This document shows positions 31,061 through 39,112 of a stretch of 64,000 nucleotides of DNA, piece by piece. The stretch is from NCBI RefSeq assembly GCF_900109115.1, contig NZ_FNYV01000014.1, positions 1 to 64,000 on the forward strand, read 5' to 3'. The notes below the pieces were generated by a model. It was given only the letters and a program-made list of their open reading frames with translations. It was not told where the DNA came from and ran no database searches. Source of the stretch: Micromonospora phaseoli (GTDB lineage Bacteria > Actinomycetota > Actinomycetes > Mycobacteriales > Micromonosporaceae). Position 1 is the first letter of the stretch. Each line of letters starts with the position of its first letter. Made by a program: the position numbers and the translations under genes.

Positions 31061-32536
31061 GGGCGGCCAGGGTGCGGCGGGACGAGGACCGGGCGGGCCG
31101 TACCCGGGCGGGCCGTAGCCAGGTGGGCCGTACCCGGGCGGGCCGTAGCCAGCGGGCAACGGCGGCGGAGCCGGCGGACCGAGCACCACCGGGATCGGGA
31201 CCACCGGCTCCTCCGGCGCCTCCACCGAACGCTGCGACCCGTCCGGGAAGCGCAGGTGGTAGCGGTGCCCGTCCCAGACTCCGACCGGGGACTGCGGGTC
31301 CCGGCCCACGAAGAACGACCGGTACGCCATGATCGAATCCAACAGCTCCTGTTCCTCCCGCGCCGTCCGTTCCCGGTCGGCGGGGCGACGGTCCAGTCCC
31401 CGCGTCGCACCGTCCCGCAGCAGGGCCAGTCGGGTCGCCGCGAACTGGTAGCCGCGCATCGCACGTAGGCCGGCGTCGCCAGCCACCCGCCGGGCCCACG
31501 CTCGGGCCGCGTGCCGCCGGCCGAGGCTGCTCAGCGCCGCCACCTCCGGCGGGGTGAGCCAGCCGGCCCGCACGTAGTCCGGCAGGGTCCGCTCGGTCAG
31601 TCGCCCCTCCCAGGCCCGCAGCCATATCGCCAGACCGACCATGCCGAAGAAGATCGGCACCATCACACCGACAATGCCGACGATCGAGATCAGCACCTCG
31701 CCGGTGGCCTGGGTCAGCGTCGGCAGCAGGTTCCACGCGCCGTGCAGCATCATCGCCAGCAGCAGACCGGCGACCGGGGCGAAGAACCGGACCCGCCGGT
31801 CGGCCGACCGCGCCGCGATACCCAGCCCGATACCGGCCATCGAGGTGAACAACGGATGAGCGAAGCCGAAGAGCAGGATCCGGCCGATGAAGATGGCGAT
31901 GACCTGTTGCGCCCCGGTGGCCGGGCCGTACTGCTCGACGCCCGTGGCGTACCCGTACCCACCCAGGTAGAGGATGTTCTCCACCATTGCGAAGCCGATC
32001 GCGGAGAGCCCGCAGTAGACCAGGCCGTCGGTGATGCCGGACCACTCCCGCCGCCGGAAGATCAGCAGCAGGATCGGGCCGAGAGTCTTGGTCAACTCCT
32101 CGATGAACGGCGCGACCAGCACCGCGGTGAGCCCTACGGGCAGGCCCTCGCGCTCGAACCAGTTGGCCGCCGATTCGTTGACCAGCAGCGACGCGGCGGT
32201 AGAGACGAAGGCGCCCCAGGCGAAGCAGAAAACCAGATACTTCAGCGGCTCGGGTTCGTAACGGTCGAGCCAGAGGAAGCAGGCCACCAGCACCGGGACC
32301 GGCAGGACCGCGGCGGCGGTTCCGACCAGCAGCGCCTCCGGGCCGAGGCTGGTGCCCAGCGTGAAGAGCATGAAGATCGCGCACGCGGCGATCAGCAGGA
32401 TCACCCCGACCAGCACCAGCGCCCGCCGCCAACTGAGCTGGCGACGTGGCATTCCTGGTACGCCGGAACCCGCGCCTGGTGCGGCGGGCACGGACGGCGA
32501 CGGCGGCAGGGATCCGCCGGGCGGGGTGTCGACCAT
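31049..32536 (-). CDS. PrsW family intramembrane metalloprotease
   Basis: 495 residues. A proline-rich start is followed by about eight membrane helices (residues 38-310) with the PrsW motifs: 'VLVAPFIEELTKTLGP' (the EExxK site), 'IGFAMVENILYL' (the FxxxEN block), 'FAHPLFTSMAGIGLG' and 'MMLHGAWNLLPTL' (metal histidines). The C-terminal 180 residues are cytoplasmic and hydrophilic, with a region 'DPQSPVGVWDGHRYHLRFPD', and end in four GYGPP repeats. PrsW relatives cleave anti-sigma factors in B. subtilis; targets here are unknown. The ATG at 32536 has TACGCT (32543-32548, minus strand) 6 nt upstream (leaderless). Confidence 0.9.
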   Translation of the reverse strand: MVDTPPGGSLPPSPSVPAAPGAGSGVPGMPRRQLSWRRALVLVGVILLIAACAIFMLFTLGTSLGPEALLVGTAAAVLPVPVLVACFLWLDRYEPEPLKYLVFCFAWGAFVSTAASLLVNESAANWFEREGLPVGLTAVLVAPFIEELTKTLGPILLLIFRRREWSGITDGLVYCGLSAIGFAMVENILYLGGYGYATGVEQYGPATGAQQVIAIFIGRILLFGFAHPLFTSMAGIGLGIAARSADRRVRFFAPVAGLLLAMMLHGAWNLLPTLTQATGEVLISIVGIVGVMVPIFFGMVGLAIWLRAWEGRLTERTLPDYVRAGWLTPPEVAALSSLGRRHAARAWARRVAGDAGLRAMRGYQFAATRLALLRDGATRGLDRRPADRERTAREEQELLDSIMAYRSFFVGRDPQSPVGVWDGHRYHLRFPDGSQRSVEAPEEPVVPIPVVLGPPAPPPLPAGYGPPGYGPPGYGPPGYGPPGPRPAAPWPPGHR

Positions 32537-32592
32537 GCGGTCAGCGTAGTCACCCGTGGCCCGTCGAGCCGGGCGCATCCGCCCCGCCCGCC

Positions 32593-33903
32593 TCAGCCCA
32601 CCGGTGGCGCGGTGGGCGGCTTGACGGCCGGTTCCGGCCCGGCCGGTACGCCCGGCCGGTCGAGTTCACCGAAAGACTGCCGCACCAGCCGATTCGCCTC
32701 CTCCTGGCTGATCCCCGAGGCCACCAGCAGGTCACTGGCGGTGGTACGCACCTGGGCGACCACCACACTCCCGGAGAAGCCGACTCCCTCGCCGTACGCC
32801 CGGCCGGCCTCGCTGACCGCGCGCAGCGACCGCTCACGGGCCTGCTCGGGCTCCTCACCCTGGGCGAACTCCTTCTTCAGCAGCCGTACCGACTCGGCAA
32901 GGTGGCAGACCGCAGCGGGCATCGGCTCCGGGACCGGCTCGGAATCCTCGACGAGGGTGACCGCCCGGCGGATCAACGTGCCGCTGTTGCGCATCGCCCG
33001 GTCGATCGGGTCGGCCGCCTCCGCGTAGTGGGTGAGTTCATTGCGCCGGTGCCAGCGCGCCGGGGAGAGCAGCGCGGTCTCCTTGGCCCCCTCGATCGCC
33101 TCGATGAGAGTGGTCAGCTCCTGCTTGTTGTTCCGCAACCGGTCCAGCGCCTGCTGGATCTTCTCCCGGTCCCGGTCCCGCAGCCCGTCGGCGGCGTCGT
33201 CGAGCTGCTCGGCGAGCAGGTCCAACGCCGGCCGGGCGGCCCGGTTGAGCACCCGGAGCGGGTTGAGCGGCAGCAGTAGCGCGGTGACCAGCAGCGCGAT
33301 GCTGCCGCCGACGAGCGCGTCGATGAACCGGGGTATCTCCAGGTCCTCGACAGACGGGCTGAGCGTCACGATCAACACCGCGGTCGCCGCGGCCTGGATG
33401 ACGATGGCGACGCTGCCCCCGGCGAAGACGGTCAACACGATGGCGGCGGTGACGACGAGCGCGAGCTGCCACGGCCCGGTGCCGAGGAAATAGACCAGCA
33501 CGTCGCCGACGAACACCCCGACGCCCACGCCGAGGATCAGCTCGATGGTCCGACGGAACCGTTGACCGACGGAGACGGCCAGGGTGCCGACGGCGGAGAT
33601 CGGGGCGAAGACCGGTTGCGGGTTGCCCAGCAACTCGTGCGCGGCCACCCAGGCCAGCCCGGCGGCGAGACCCGCCTGCGCGGCCAGGCCGAGCGACAGC
33701 CGTACCCGGTGCAGCCGGTCGCGCAGGGTGGCCTTGCCGCGGTCATGCAGCTGCGCCACGGTCCCGGCGATCCGGGCCGTGTCCACGTCCGACCGGCCTT
33801 CGCGCATTCCGTTTCGGCGTAGCAACGGAAATCGTCGGTTCCGGGCCTCCGCCATGGCGGCGACTACCCGCCGCACGTCGGGGCATTCCTCGCCGAGCGG
33901 CAC
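32593..33903 (-). CDS. FUSC-family (aromatic acid exporter-like) membrane protein
   Basis: Up to 436 residues. Six hydrophobic helices between about residues 70 and 210 ('LSLGLAAQAGLAAGLAWVAA', 'ELILGVGVGVFVGDVLVYFL', 'LALVVTAAIVLTVFAGGSVA', 'FIDALVGGSIALLVTALLLP') are followed by a long soluble helical region ('ALDLLAEQLDDAADGLRDRD') that ends in a proline-rich tail. This is the FUSC/ArAE plan in one half. Transport substrate unknown. The start is not settled: GTG 33903 (weak -10 TAGCCG 7 nt upstream), ATG 33855 and ATG 33807 are all in frame before the first helix. Divergent from the HD gene. Confidence 0.82.
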   Translation of the reverse strand: MPLGEECPDVRRVVAAMAEARNRRFPLLRRNGMREGRSDVDTARIAGTVAQLHDRGKATLRDRLHRVRLSLGLAAQAGLAAGLAWVAAHELLGNPQPVFAPISAVGTLAVSVGQRFRRTIELILGVGVGVFVGDVLVYFLGTGPWQLALVVTAAIVLTVFAGGSVAIVIQAAATAVLIVTLSPSVEDLEIPRFIDALVGGSIALLVTALLLPLNPLRVLNRAARPALDLLAEQLDDAADGLRDRDREKIQQALDRLRNNKQELTTLIEAIEGAKETALLSPARWHRRNELTHYAEAADPIDRAMRNSGTLIRRAVTLVEDSEPVPEPMPAAVCHLAESVRLLKKEFAQGEEPEQARERSLRAVSEAGRAYGEGVGFSGSVVVAQVRTTASDLLVASGISQEEANRLVRQSFGELDRPGVPAGPEPAVKPPTAPPVG

Positions 33904-33941
33904 ATCCTTCCGGCTACGGCCGATGAGGCAGACTCAGTCCG

Positions 33942-34583
33942 GTGAGAGGGCTGATCGAACGGTGGCGAACGGCCGCCCTGGCGGCCGGGGCGACCAGGCC
34001 GACGGCGGTGGACACCGCCGGCCACGAACTCGTCGAGCGATGGCGGGAACCGCACCGGTACTACCACACGATCGGGCACCTGACCGCCGTGCTCGACGTC
34101 ATCGACCGGTACGCCTCGGCGGCCCCACTTCCCGACCTGGTCCGACTCGCCGCCTGGTGCCACGACGCGGTGTACGACCCCCGGGCACCGGGTGACCGCA
34201 ACGAACGCGACAGTGCGACGCTCGCCCGCACTCTGCTCACCCGGGCCGGGCTGCCCACGCCGGCGGTGGCCGAGGTGAGCCGGCTGGTCCTGCTCACCGC
34301 CGGTCACCTGGTGGACCCGGCGGACGCCGACGGCGCACTGCTCTGTGACGCCGATCTGGCTGTGCTGGCCACGCCGCCGCCGGAGTACGACCGGTACGCC
34401 GCCGCGATCCGCCGGGAGTACGCCCACGTACCCGAGCCGGACTACCGGGTCGGCCGGGCCAAGGTGCTCTCCGGACTGCTCGCCCTACCCACCCTGTACC
34501 GGCTCCCCGCTCCAACCACCGCCTGGACGGCCCCAGCCCGCACCAACCTCACCCGCGAACTCACCTCCCTAACCCGGCAGTAG
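33942..34583 (+). CDS. HD-domain metal-dependent phosphohydrolase-like protein
   Basis: A 213-residue HD-superfamily protein. Metal ligands are visible in 'YYHTIGHLTAVLD' (first His), 'LAAWCHDAVYDP' (the HD pair) and, later, a conserved Asp in 'LLCDADLAVLA'; 'NERDSATLARTLL' is typical of the predicted metal-dependent phosphohydrolases of this type. Substrate unknown; relatives act on nucleotides or are uncharacterised. The GTG at 33942 has CAGACT 7 nt upstream, a weak -10, so the mRNA may be leaderless. A long hairpin element begins one base after the stop. Confidence 0.82.
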   Translation: MRGLIERWRTAALAAGATRPTAVDTAGHELVERWREPHRYYHTIGHLTAVLDVIDRYASAAPLPDLVRLAAWCHDAVYDPRAPGDRNERDSATLARTLLTRAGLPTPAVAEVSRLVLLTAGHLVDPADADGALLCDADLAVLATPPPEYDRYAAAIRREYAHVPEPDYRVGRAKVLSGLLALPTLYRLPAPTTAWTAPARTNLTRELTSLTRQ

Positions 34584-34736
34584 CCCCCCACCCCCCCCAC
34601 CCCCCACGCCCGCCCCGCCGCGCCGATCATGCAGTTGTGGCAGTCGTTCTGGGCGATTCACACCTCTTGTGAGGTGCCACAACTGCATGATCGACGAGGT
34701 GTGGGGCGGGGGTGGGGGTGGGGGTGGGGGGTTAGG
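34584..34736. repeat. long imperfect palindrome with C-rich and G-rich arms (G-quadruplex candidate)
   Basis: The core is a perfect 19-bp inverted repeat, CGATCATGCAGTTGTGGCA (34624-34642) with its complement at 34675-34693, around a 32-nt loop that itself contains CACCTC-TTGT-GAGGTG. Outer arms are a C-rich tract (34584-34617) and a G-rich tract (34701-34733) with five runs of four or more G. The G-rich strand could form a quadruplex. The core arm begins CGCGCCGATC like the elements at 362 and 46705, then differs. The G-rich arm codes for the odd C-terminus of the DUF4031 gene on the minus strand. Confidence 0.8.
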
Positions 34737-34987
34737 TGTTTGGGGCGGCGCAGGCCCGAGTCGCGGAGCAGGCGGACCAGGTCGCGGCTGGGAAGCACGC
34801 GGGCACCGAGCCAGACCGCCATCTCGAAGCGCTCTGCGGGGATGTCGTAGTGGTCGCGGTCGAAGCCCCGTCGGGGCGCGCCCAGCGCCTCGGCGAAGGC
34901 GTGCAGTTCGGCGAGCGACACGTCACTGATCAGGTGCGACCAGAGCCGCCCCCGCGCCGGCCAGGCCGGCCGGTCCAGGTAGATCAC
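34658..34987 (-). CDS. DUF4031 protein with repeat-derived tail
   Basis: About 109 residues. Residues 1-83 match DUF4031: 'IYLDRPAWPARGRLWSHLIS', 'LAELHAFAEALG' and 'GFDRDHYDIPAERFEMAV', with conserved Asp and His. The last 27 residues ('PHPHPHPRPTPRRSCSCG') are coded by the G-rich arm and core of the adjoining palindromic element, so the original stop appears to have been replaced. The GTG at 34987 is chosen because TACGGT (34995-35000, minus strand) is 7 nt upstream and because the family begins near this residue; a GTG at 34996 is the alternative. Function of DUF4031 is unknown. Confidence 0.78.
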   Translation of the reverse strand: MIYLDRPAWPARGRLWSHLISDVSLAELHAFAEALGAPRRGFDRDHYDIPAERFEMAVWLGARVLPSRDLVRLLRDSGLRRPKHLTPHPHPHPRPTPRRSCSCGTSQEV

Positions 34988-35055
34988 GGCAGCCACCGTA
35001 CCGGGCGGCGTCCCCAGGTTGATGATCACCGGCCGCCGGTCGTAGCCTCGGCCGC

Positions 35056-36456
35056 ATGGCCACCTCCCCACTCCTCGACGACCTGCGTGCCGCCCTCGGG
35101 CCGGAGGCGGTCCTCACCGACCCGGATCTGCTCCGTGGGCACGAGCGGGACGAGGCCGACCTGTGCGCCGCCGGAACGCCACAGGTGGTGACCCGACCGC
35201 GCAGCACCGAGGAGGTGGTCGCGGTGATCCGGGCGGCCGGCCGGCACGGCGTACCGGTGGTGCCGCAAGGTGCCCGCACCGGCCTGGCGGGTGCGGCGAA
35301 CGCCGTCGACGGTGCCGTGGTCATCAGCACCACGGCGATGGACGCGATCCTGGAGATCGATCCGGTGAGCCGCATCGCGGTGGTCCAGCCGGGGGTGGTC
35401 AACGCGGCACTCACCGCCGCGGTGGGCCGACAGGGCCTGTGGTACCCGCCGGACCCGGGCTCCTGGGAGTCGTCCACCATCGGCGGCAACGTCGCCACCA
35501 ACGCGGGCGGCATGTGCTGCGTCAAGTACGGCGTCACCACCGAGTACGTGCTCGGCCTGGAGGCGGTGCTCGCCTCCGGCGAGGTGCTGCGCACCGGGCG
35601 GCGTACGGCCAAGGGGGTGGCCGGGTACGACCTGACCCGGCTCTTCGTCGGCTCCGAGGGCACCCTCGGAGTGATCACCGAGGTGACCGTGGCGCTGCGC
35701 CCGGCCCCGGCGGAGTCGCTGACCCTGGTGGCCGTCTTCGGTTCCACCGCCGAGGCCGGTGAGGCGGTCGCCCGGATCGCCGCCCAGGGCCTCTCCCCCA
35801 GCCTGCTCGAACTGCTCGACCGTACCCACCTGCTGGCGATCGAGGCGTACCGGCCGATGGGGCTGCGCACCGACGCCGAGGCGCTGCTGCTGGCCGCCGC
35901 GGACACCGGCGCACGGGCGGCGGCGGACCTGGCCGAGTTGGCCGCCGTCTGCGAGGCGGCCGGCGCCGAGGAGGTGTACGCGGCCACCGACGCGGTGGAG
36001 GCCGCCGCCCTGTTGCAGGCCCGACGGCTGGCCCACCCGGCCATGGAGAAGTACGCCGCCGACGCGTACCCGGGTGGCAACGGCGGCCTGATCATCGACG
36101 ACCTGGCGGTGCCCCGGGGTGCGCTCGCCGCACTGCTCGACGGGGTCGCCCGGATCGCGACCGAGTGCGGGGTGCCGATCGGCGTCGTCGGTCACGCCGG
36201 TGACGGCAACATGCACCCCAACATCGTGGTTGACCGGGCCGACCCGGCCAGCCTGGAACGCGGCCGGCGAGCGTTCGACGAGATCATGCGGCTCGGTCTG
36301 GACCTCGGTGGCACCTGCACCGGCGAGCACGGCGTCGGAGTGCTGAAGCGAGACTGGCTGGCCCGGGAGATCGGCCCGGTAGGGGTACGCGTGCACCAGG
36401 CGATCAAGGCCGCGCTGGACCCGACCGGCCTGCTCAACCCCGGCAAGGTGCTCTGA
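35056..36456 (+). CDS. glcD: FAD-linked oxidase, GlcD-type (glycolate / D-lactate dehydrogenase)
   Basis: A 466-residue flavoprotein of the VAO/PCMH family. The FAD-binding domain has 'PVVPQGARTGLAGAANAVDG', 'WYPPDPGSWESSTIGGNVAT' and 'GVAGYDLTRLFVGSEGTLGV'. The C-terminal FAD-oxidase domain has 'GVVGHAGDGNMHPNIVVD' and 'LGGTCTGEHGVGVLKRDWLA' with the catalytic His and Glu positions of GlcD-like enzymes. It oxidises a 2-hydroxy acid such as glycolate or D-lactate; glcE and glcF are not next to it. TAGCCT (35043-35048) is 7 nt before the ATG (leaderless). Substrate uncertain. Confidence 0.9.
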   Translation: MATSPLLDDLRAALGPEAVLTDPDLLRGHERDEADLCAAGTPQVVTRPRSTEEVVAVIRAAGRHGVPVVPQGARTGLAGAANAVDGAVVISTTAMDAILEIDPVSRIAVVQPGVVNAALTAAVGRQGLWYPPDPGSWESSTIGGNVATNAGGMCCVKYGVTTEYVLGLEAVLASGEVLRTGRRTAKGVAGYDLTRLFVGSEGTLGVITEVTVALRPAPAESLTLVAVFGSTAEAGEAVARIAAQGLSPSLLELLDRTHLLAIEAYRPMGLRTDAEALLLAAADTGARAAADLAELAAVCEAAGAEEVYAATDAVEAAALLQARRLAHPAMEKYAADAYPGGNGGLIIDDLAVPRGALAALLDGVARIATECGVPIGVVGHAGDGNMHPNIVVDRADPASLERGRRAFDEIMRLGLDLGGTCTGEHGVGVLKRDWLAREIGPVGVRVHQAIKAALDPTGLLNPGKVL

Positions 36457-36495
36457 GCCGCCCGGCGCCCGCCGGAGCGAGCTTCCCCGCCGCCC

Positions 36496-36516
36496 GGCGG
36501 CCCGACCTGGGCCGCC
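36496..36516. terminator. hairpin between convergent glcD and lipoprotein genes
   Basis: A perfect 8-bp stem GGCGGCCC/GGGCCGCC with a 5-nt loop GACCT lies 40 bases after glcD and 24 bases past the lipoprotein stop on the other strand. No U tract. Confidence 0.5.
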
Positions 36517-36539
36517 GCTCGCTGGCCCGACAGTCGACC

Positions 36540-37070
36540 TCAGCCGCTGACCAGCTCGGCGGGGGTGTTCTGGGTCAGGAGCAGCAGGATCTCCTCGGCC
36601 ACCGGCGGTCGCTCCTCCCCGGGACAGTCCTGGGAAGTAATCAGACCGGTCGAGGTCAGCAGGCTGGAGGTGAGTGCGCCGATGCAGGTCACCCGGTAGC
36701 CGCGCACCTCGTCGGTCTCCTTGACCAGTGCCGGTTCGGCGAGCAGCGACTGCAGGCGGTCGCGCTGCTCATCGGTCAGCGCGCCGGTCGACGTGACCCC
36801 GTCGCCCGCGCAGTCGACGCACTCCCAACGGCCGTCCGGTTCCACGTTCAGGGTTCGCAGTGGGCCGTCCGTGCCGAGGTTCTGCAGCAGGCTGACCCGC
36901 CCCTTGCCGGCGGTCGCCGCACCGCCGGCACCGGGCGGAGCGTCGGCCGGTGGGCTCGCCGGCTGCTCCGGCTCGGCCTGACCACCGAACGGCGCGCAGC
37001 CACTGAGGACGACCGCAAGTAGGGCGGTGACGGACAGGGAGGCCAGCCGTGACTGGGAAAGCGCAATCAC
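36540..37070 (-). CDS. putative lipoprotein of unknown function
   Basis: 176 residues. The signal peptide ends in the lipobox 'VVLSGCAPF', with Cys25 as the lipidated residue. A linker rich in P, A and G follows, then a small domain with four cysteines ('WECVDCAG', 'VTCIG', 'SQDCPG') and 'LTDEQRDRLQSLLAEPALV'. The Cys pairs could form disulfides outside the membrane. I recognise no named family. The GTG at 37070 is preceded at 6 nt by TAAGTT (37077-37082, minus strand), so the transcript is probably leaderless. Neighbouring glpD and glcD give no clear functional clue. Confidence 0.7.
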   Translation of the reverse strand: MIALSQSRLASLSVTALLAVVLSGCAPFGGQAEPEQPASPPADAPPGAGGAATAGKGRVSLLQNLGTDGPLRTLNVEPDGRWECVDCAGDGVTSTGALTDEQRDRLQSLLAEPALVKETDEVRGYRVTCIGALTSSLLTSTGLITSQDCPGEERPPVAEEILLLLTQNTPAELVSG

Positions 37071-37153
37071 TTGCGGAACTTACCCCACCGTAGGTAGCGA
37101 GCGTAACCGTCCGGAAGGATATCCATGGGCAGCGATATCCAGAATGGATACCC

Positions 37154-38977
37154 TCAGCGGGCCAGACCGGCCGCTCCGTCGTCCGCGCCCCGGTCCGCGG
37201 CATAGCCCCGCACGTCCGGCGCACCCAGCCGCGCCGCGTCGGCGGTCGCGTCGTCCGGCATCAGCTGGGACTGCCGTTCGGCCTCGACCCGGGCCCGGTA
37301 GTGCGCCACCTCCCGAGCCCGCCGGGCAGCGTCCCAGCCCAGCACCGTACCCATCAACTCGGCCGTGTGTTCGGCCGAATCCAGGCCCCGGTGGGTCGTC
37401 TCGATCGAGATCCGGGTACGCCGGGTCAGCACGTCCTCCAGGTGCAGCGCACCCTCGGCCCGGGCGGCATAGGTCACCTCGGCCGCGAGGTACTCCGGCG
37501 CGCCGGCCAGCGGGGAGGCCAACAGCGGGTCCGCGTCGATCAGGGCGAGCAGGTCGAGCGTCAGGCTGCCGTAGCGCTCCAGCAGGTGCTCCACCACGCC
37601 CACCGGCACCCCGTGCCGGCGAGCCAGGTCAGCCCGGTCCCGCCACATGGCCGCGTACCCGTCCGCGCCGAGCAACGGCAGGTCGGCGGTGCGCGACGGC
37701 CGCTCACCGCCGAGCCGGCGCACCGCCCGGTCGACCACGTCAGCGGCCATCACCCGGTACGTCGTGTACTTCCCGCCGGCGACCAGCAGCAGTCCCAGCA
37801 TCGGCTCGATGACGGCGTGTTCCCGGGAGAGCTTGGAGGTGGAGTCCGCCTCACCCGCCAGCAGCGGGCGCAGCCCGGCGTAGACGCCCTCGATGTCGGC
37901 GGTGGTCAGCGGCCGGTCCAGCACGGTGTTGACCTGCCGGAGGAGGTAGTCGATGTCGCTGGCGGAGGCCGCCGGGTGCGAACGGTCCAACCGCCAGTCC
38001 GTGTCCGTGGTGCCGATGATCCAGTGCCCGCCCCACGGGATGACGAACAGGACACTGCTGGCCGTACGCAGGATCAGCCCGGTCTCGCCGGTGATCGCCG
38101 AGCGGGGCACCACCAGGTGCACCCCCTTGGAGGCCCGGACCCGGATGCCGGGCCGCAGCCCGACGTCGTTGAGCATCCGGGACATGTCGTCGGTCCACAC
38201 TCCGGTGGCGGCGATCACCGTGCGGGCGCGTACCTCGAACTCCGCGTCCGGGGAACCGGCCGGCGCCTCCAGGTCGCGGAGCCGGACCCCGGTGACCTCC
38301 CGCGCCTGCCGGATCAGCCCGACCGCCCGGGTGCTGCTCACCACCGTCGCCCCCAGGCTGGCGGCGGTGCGGGCCAGGGTGACCACCAGGCGGGCGTCGT
38401 CGACCTGCCCGTCGTGGTAACGGATCGCACCGGCCAGCCCGTCCGCACGCAGGCTGGGGAAGACCCGGCGGGCGCCCTCGCGGCTCAGGTGCCGGTGCAG
38501 CGGCATCCCCCGGCCGCCGCCGAATAGGCCGGCGATGGCGTCGTACCCGGCCACCCCGGCACCGTAGTAGGCGCGGCGGAACAGTCGGGCGGGCAGATCG
38601 CGCAGGCCCTGACCGGCGGGGAGCGGCACCAGGAACGGCACCGGGCGCACGAGGTGCGGCGCCAGTCGGGTGGCCAGCAGGCCCCGCTCGGTGAGTGCCT
38701 CGTGCACCAGGCCGAACTCCAGTTGCTCCAGGTAGCGCAGGCCGCCGTGGATCAGTTTGCTGGACCGGCTGGAGGTGCCGGCGGCGAAGTCGCGCGCCTC
38801 CACCAGGGCAACCTTCAGGCCCCGGGACGCGGCGTCGACGGCCGCTCCGGCACCGGTCACGCCACCACCGATGATCAGCACATCGAACCGCTCGGCCCGC
38901 AGCCGACGCAGGTCGGCGGCGCGGCGGGAGGGCGAGAGTTGCCCGGCGACCGAGCGGGAGACGTGGGGATCGCGCAC
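37154..38977 (-). CDS. glpD: aerobic glycerol-3-phosphate dehydrogenase
   Basis: A 607-residue FAD enzyme that oxidises sn-glycerol 3-phosphate to dihydroxyacetone phosphate and passes electrons to quinone at the membrane. FAD fingerprint 'VLIIGGGVTGAGAAVDAASR', then 'SRSSKLIHGGLRYLEQLEF', 'GAIRYHDGQVDDARLVV', 'KGVHLVVPRSAI', 'IIGTTDTDW' and 'LLVAGGKYTTYR' are GlpD blocks. The C-terminal helical domain is present ('VTYAARAEGALHLEDVLTRR'). TAACGT (38984-38989, minus strand) lies 6 nt before the GTG at 38977 (leaderless). No glpK or glpF is adjacent. The length is normal for actinobacterial GlpD. Confidence 0.94.
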   Translation of the reverse strand: MRDPHVSRSVAGQLSPSRRAADLRRLRAERFDVLIIGGGVTGAGAAVDAASRGLKVALVEARDFAAGTSSRSSKLIHGGLRYLEQLEFGLVHEALTERGLLATRLAPHLVRPVPFLVPLPAGQGLRDLPARLFRRAYYGAGVAGYDAIAGLFGGGRGMPLHRHLSREGARRVFPSLRADGLAGAIRYHDGQVDDARLVVTLARTAASLGATVVSSTRAVGLIRQAREVTGVRLRDLEAPAGSPDAEFEVRARTVIAATGVWTDDMSRMLNDVGLRPGIRVRASKGVHLVVPRSAITGETGLILRTASSVLFVIPWGGHWIIGTTDTDWRLDRSHPAASASDIDYLLRQVNTVLDRPLTTADIEGVYAGLRPLLAGEADSTSKLSREHAVIEPMLGLLLVAGGKYTTYRVMAADVVDRAVRRLGGERPSRTADLPLLGADGYAAMWRDRADLARRHGVPVGVVEHLLERYGSLTLDLLALIDADPLLASPLAGAPEYLAAEVTYAARAEGALHLEDVLTRRTRISIETTHRGLDSAEHTAELMGTVLGWDAARRAREVAHYRARVEAERQSQLMPDDATADAARLGAPDVRGYAADRGADDGAAGLAR

Positions 38978-39112
38978 CCGTCCACGTTAACCGCACCGGC
39001 CAACCCATGACATGCCACGCCCATCACAGCTGGTGCCCGGCGGGCTCTGGTCCGCGCCGGGTCGTGATGAGTGAACGCCTCCGGCCGACCACCGACCTCG
39101 TAGGGTGTGCGG

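Noticed and set aside
34996..35029. Longer starts for the DUF4031 gene (GTG at 34996 or 35029)
   Set aside because: The -10 box TACGGT at 34995-35000 would lie inside or after these starts; the family normally begins at the GTG at 34987.
37117..37150. Repeated GGATATCC-like sequences between the lipoprotein and glpD genes
   Set aside because: Short, AT-richer palindromes that might be an operator, but the copies differ and no matching regulator motif is recognised.
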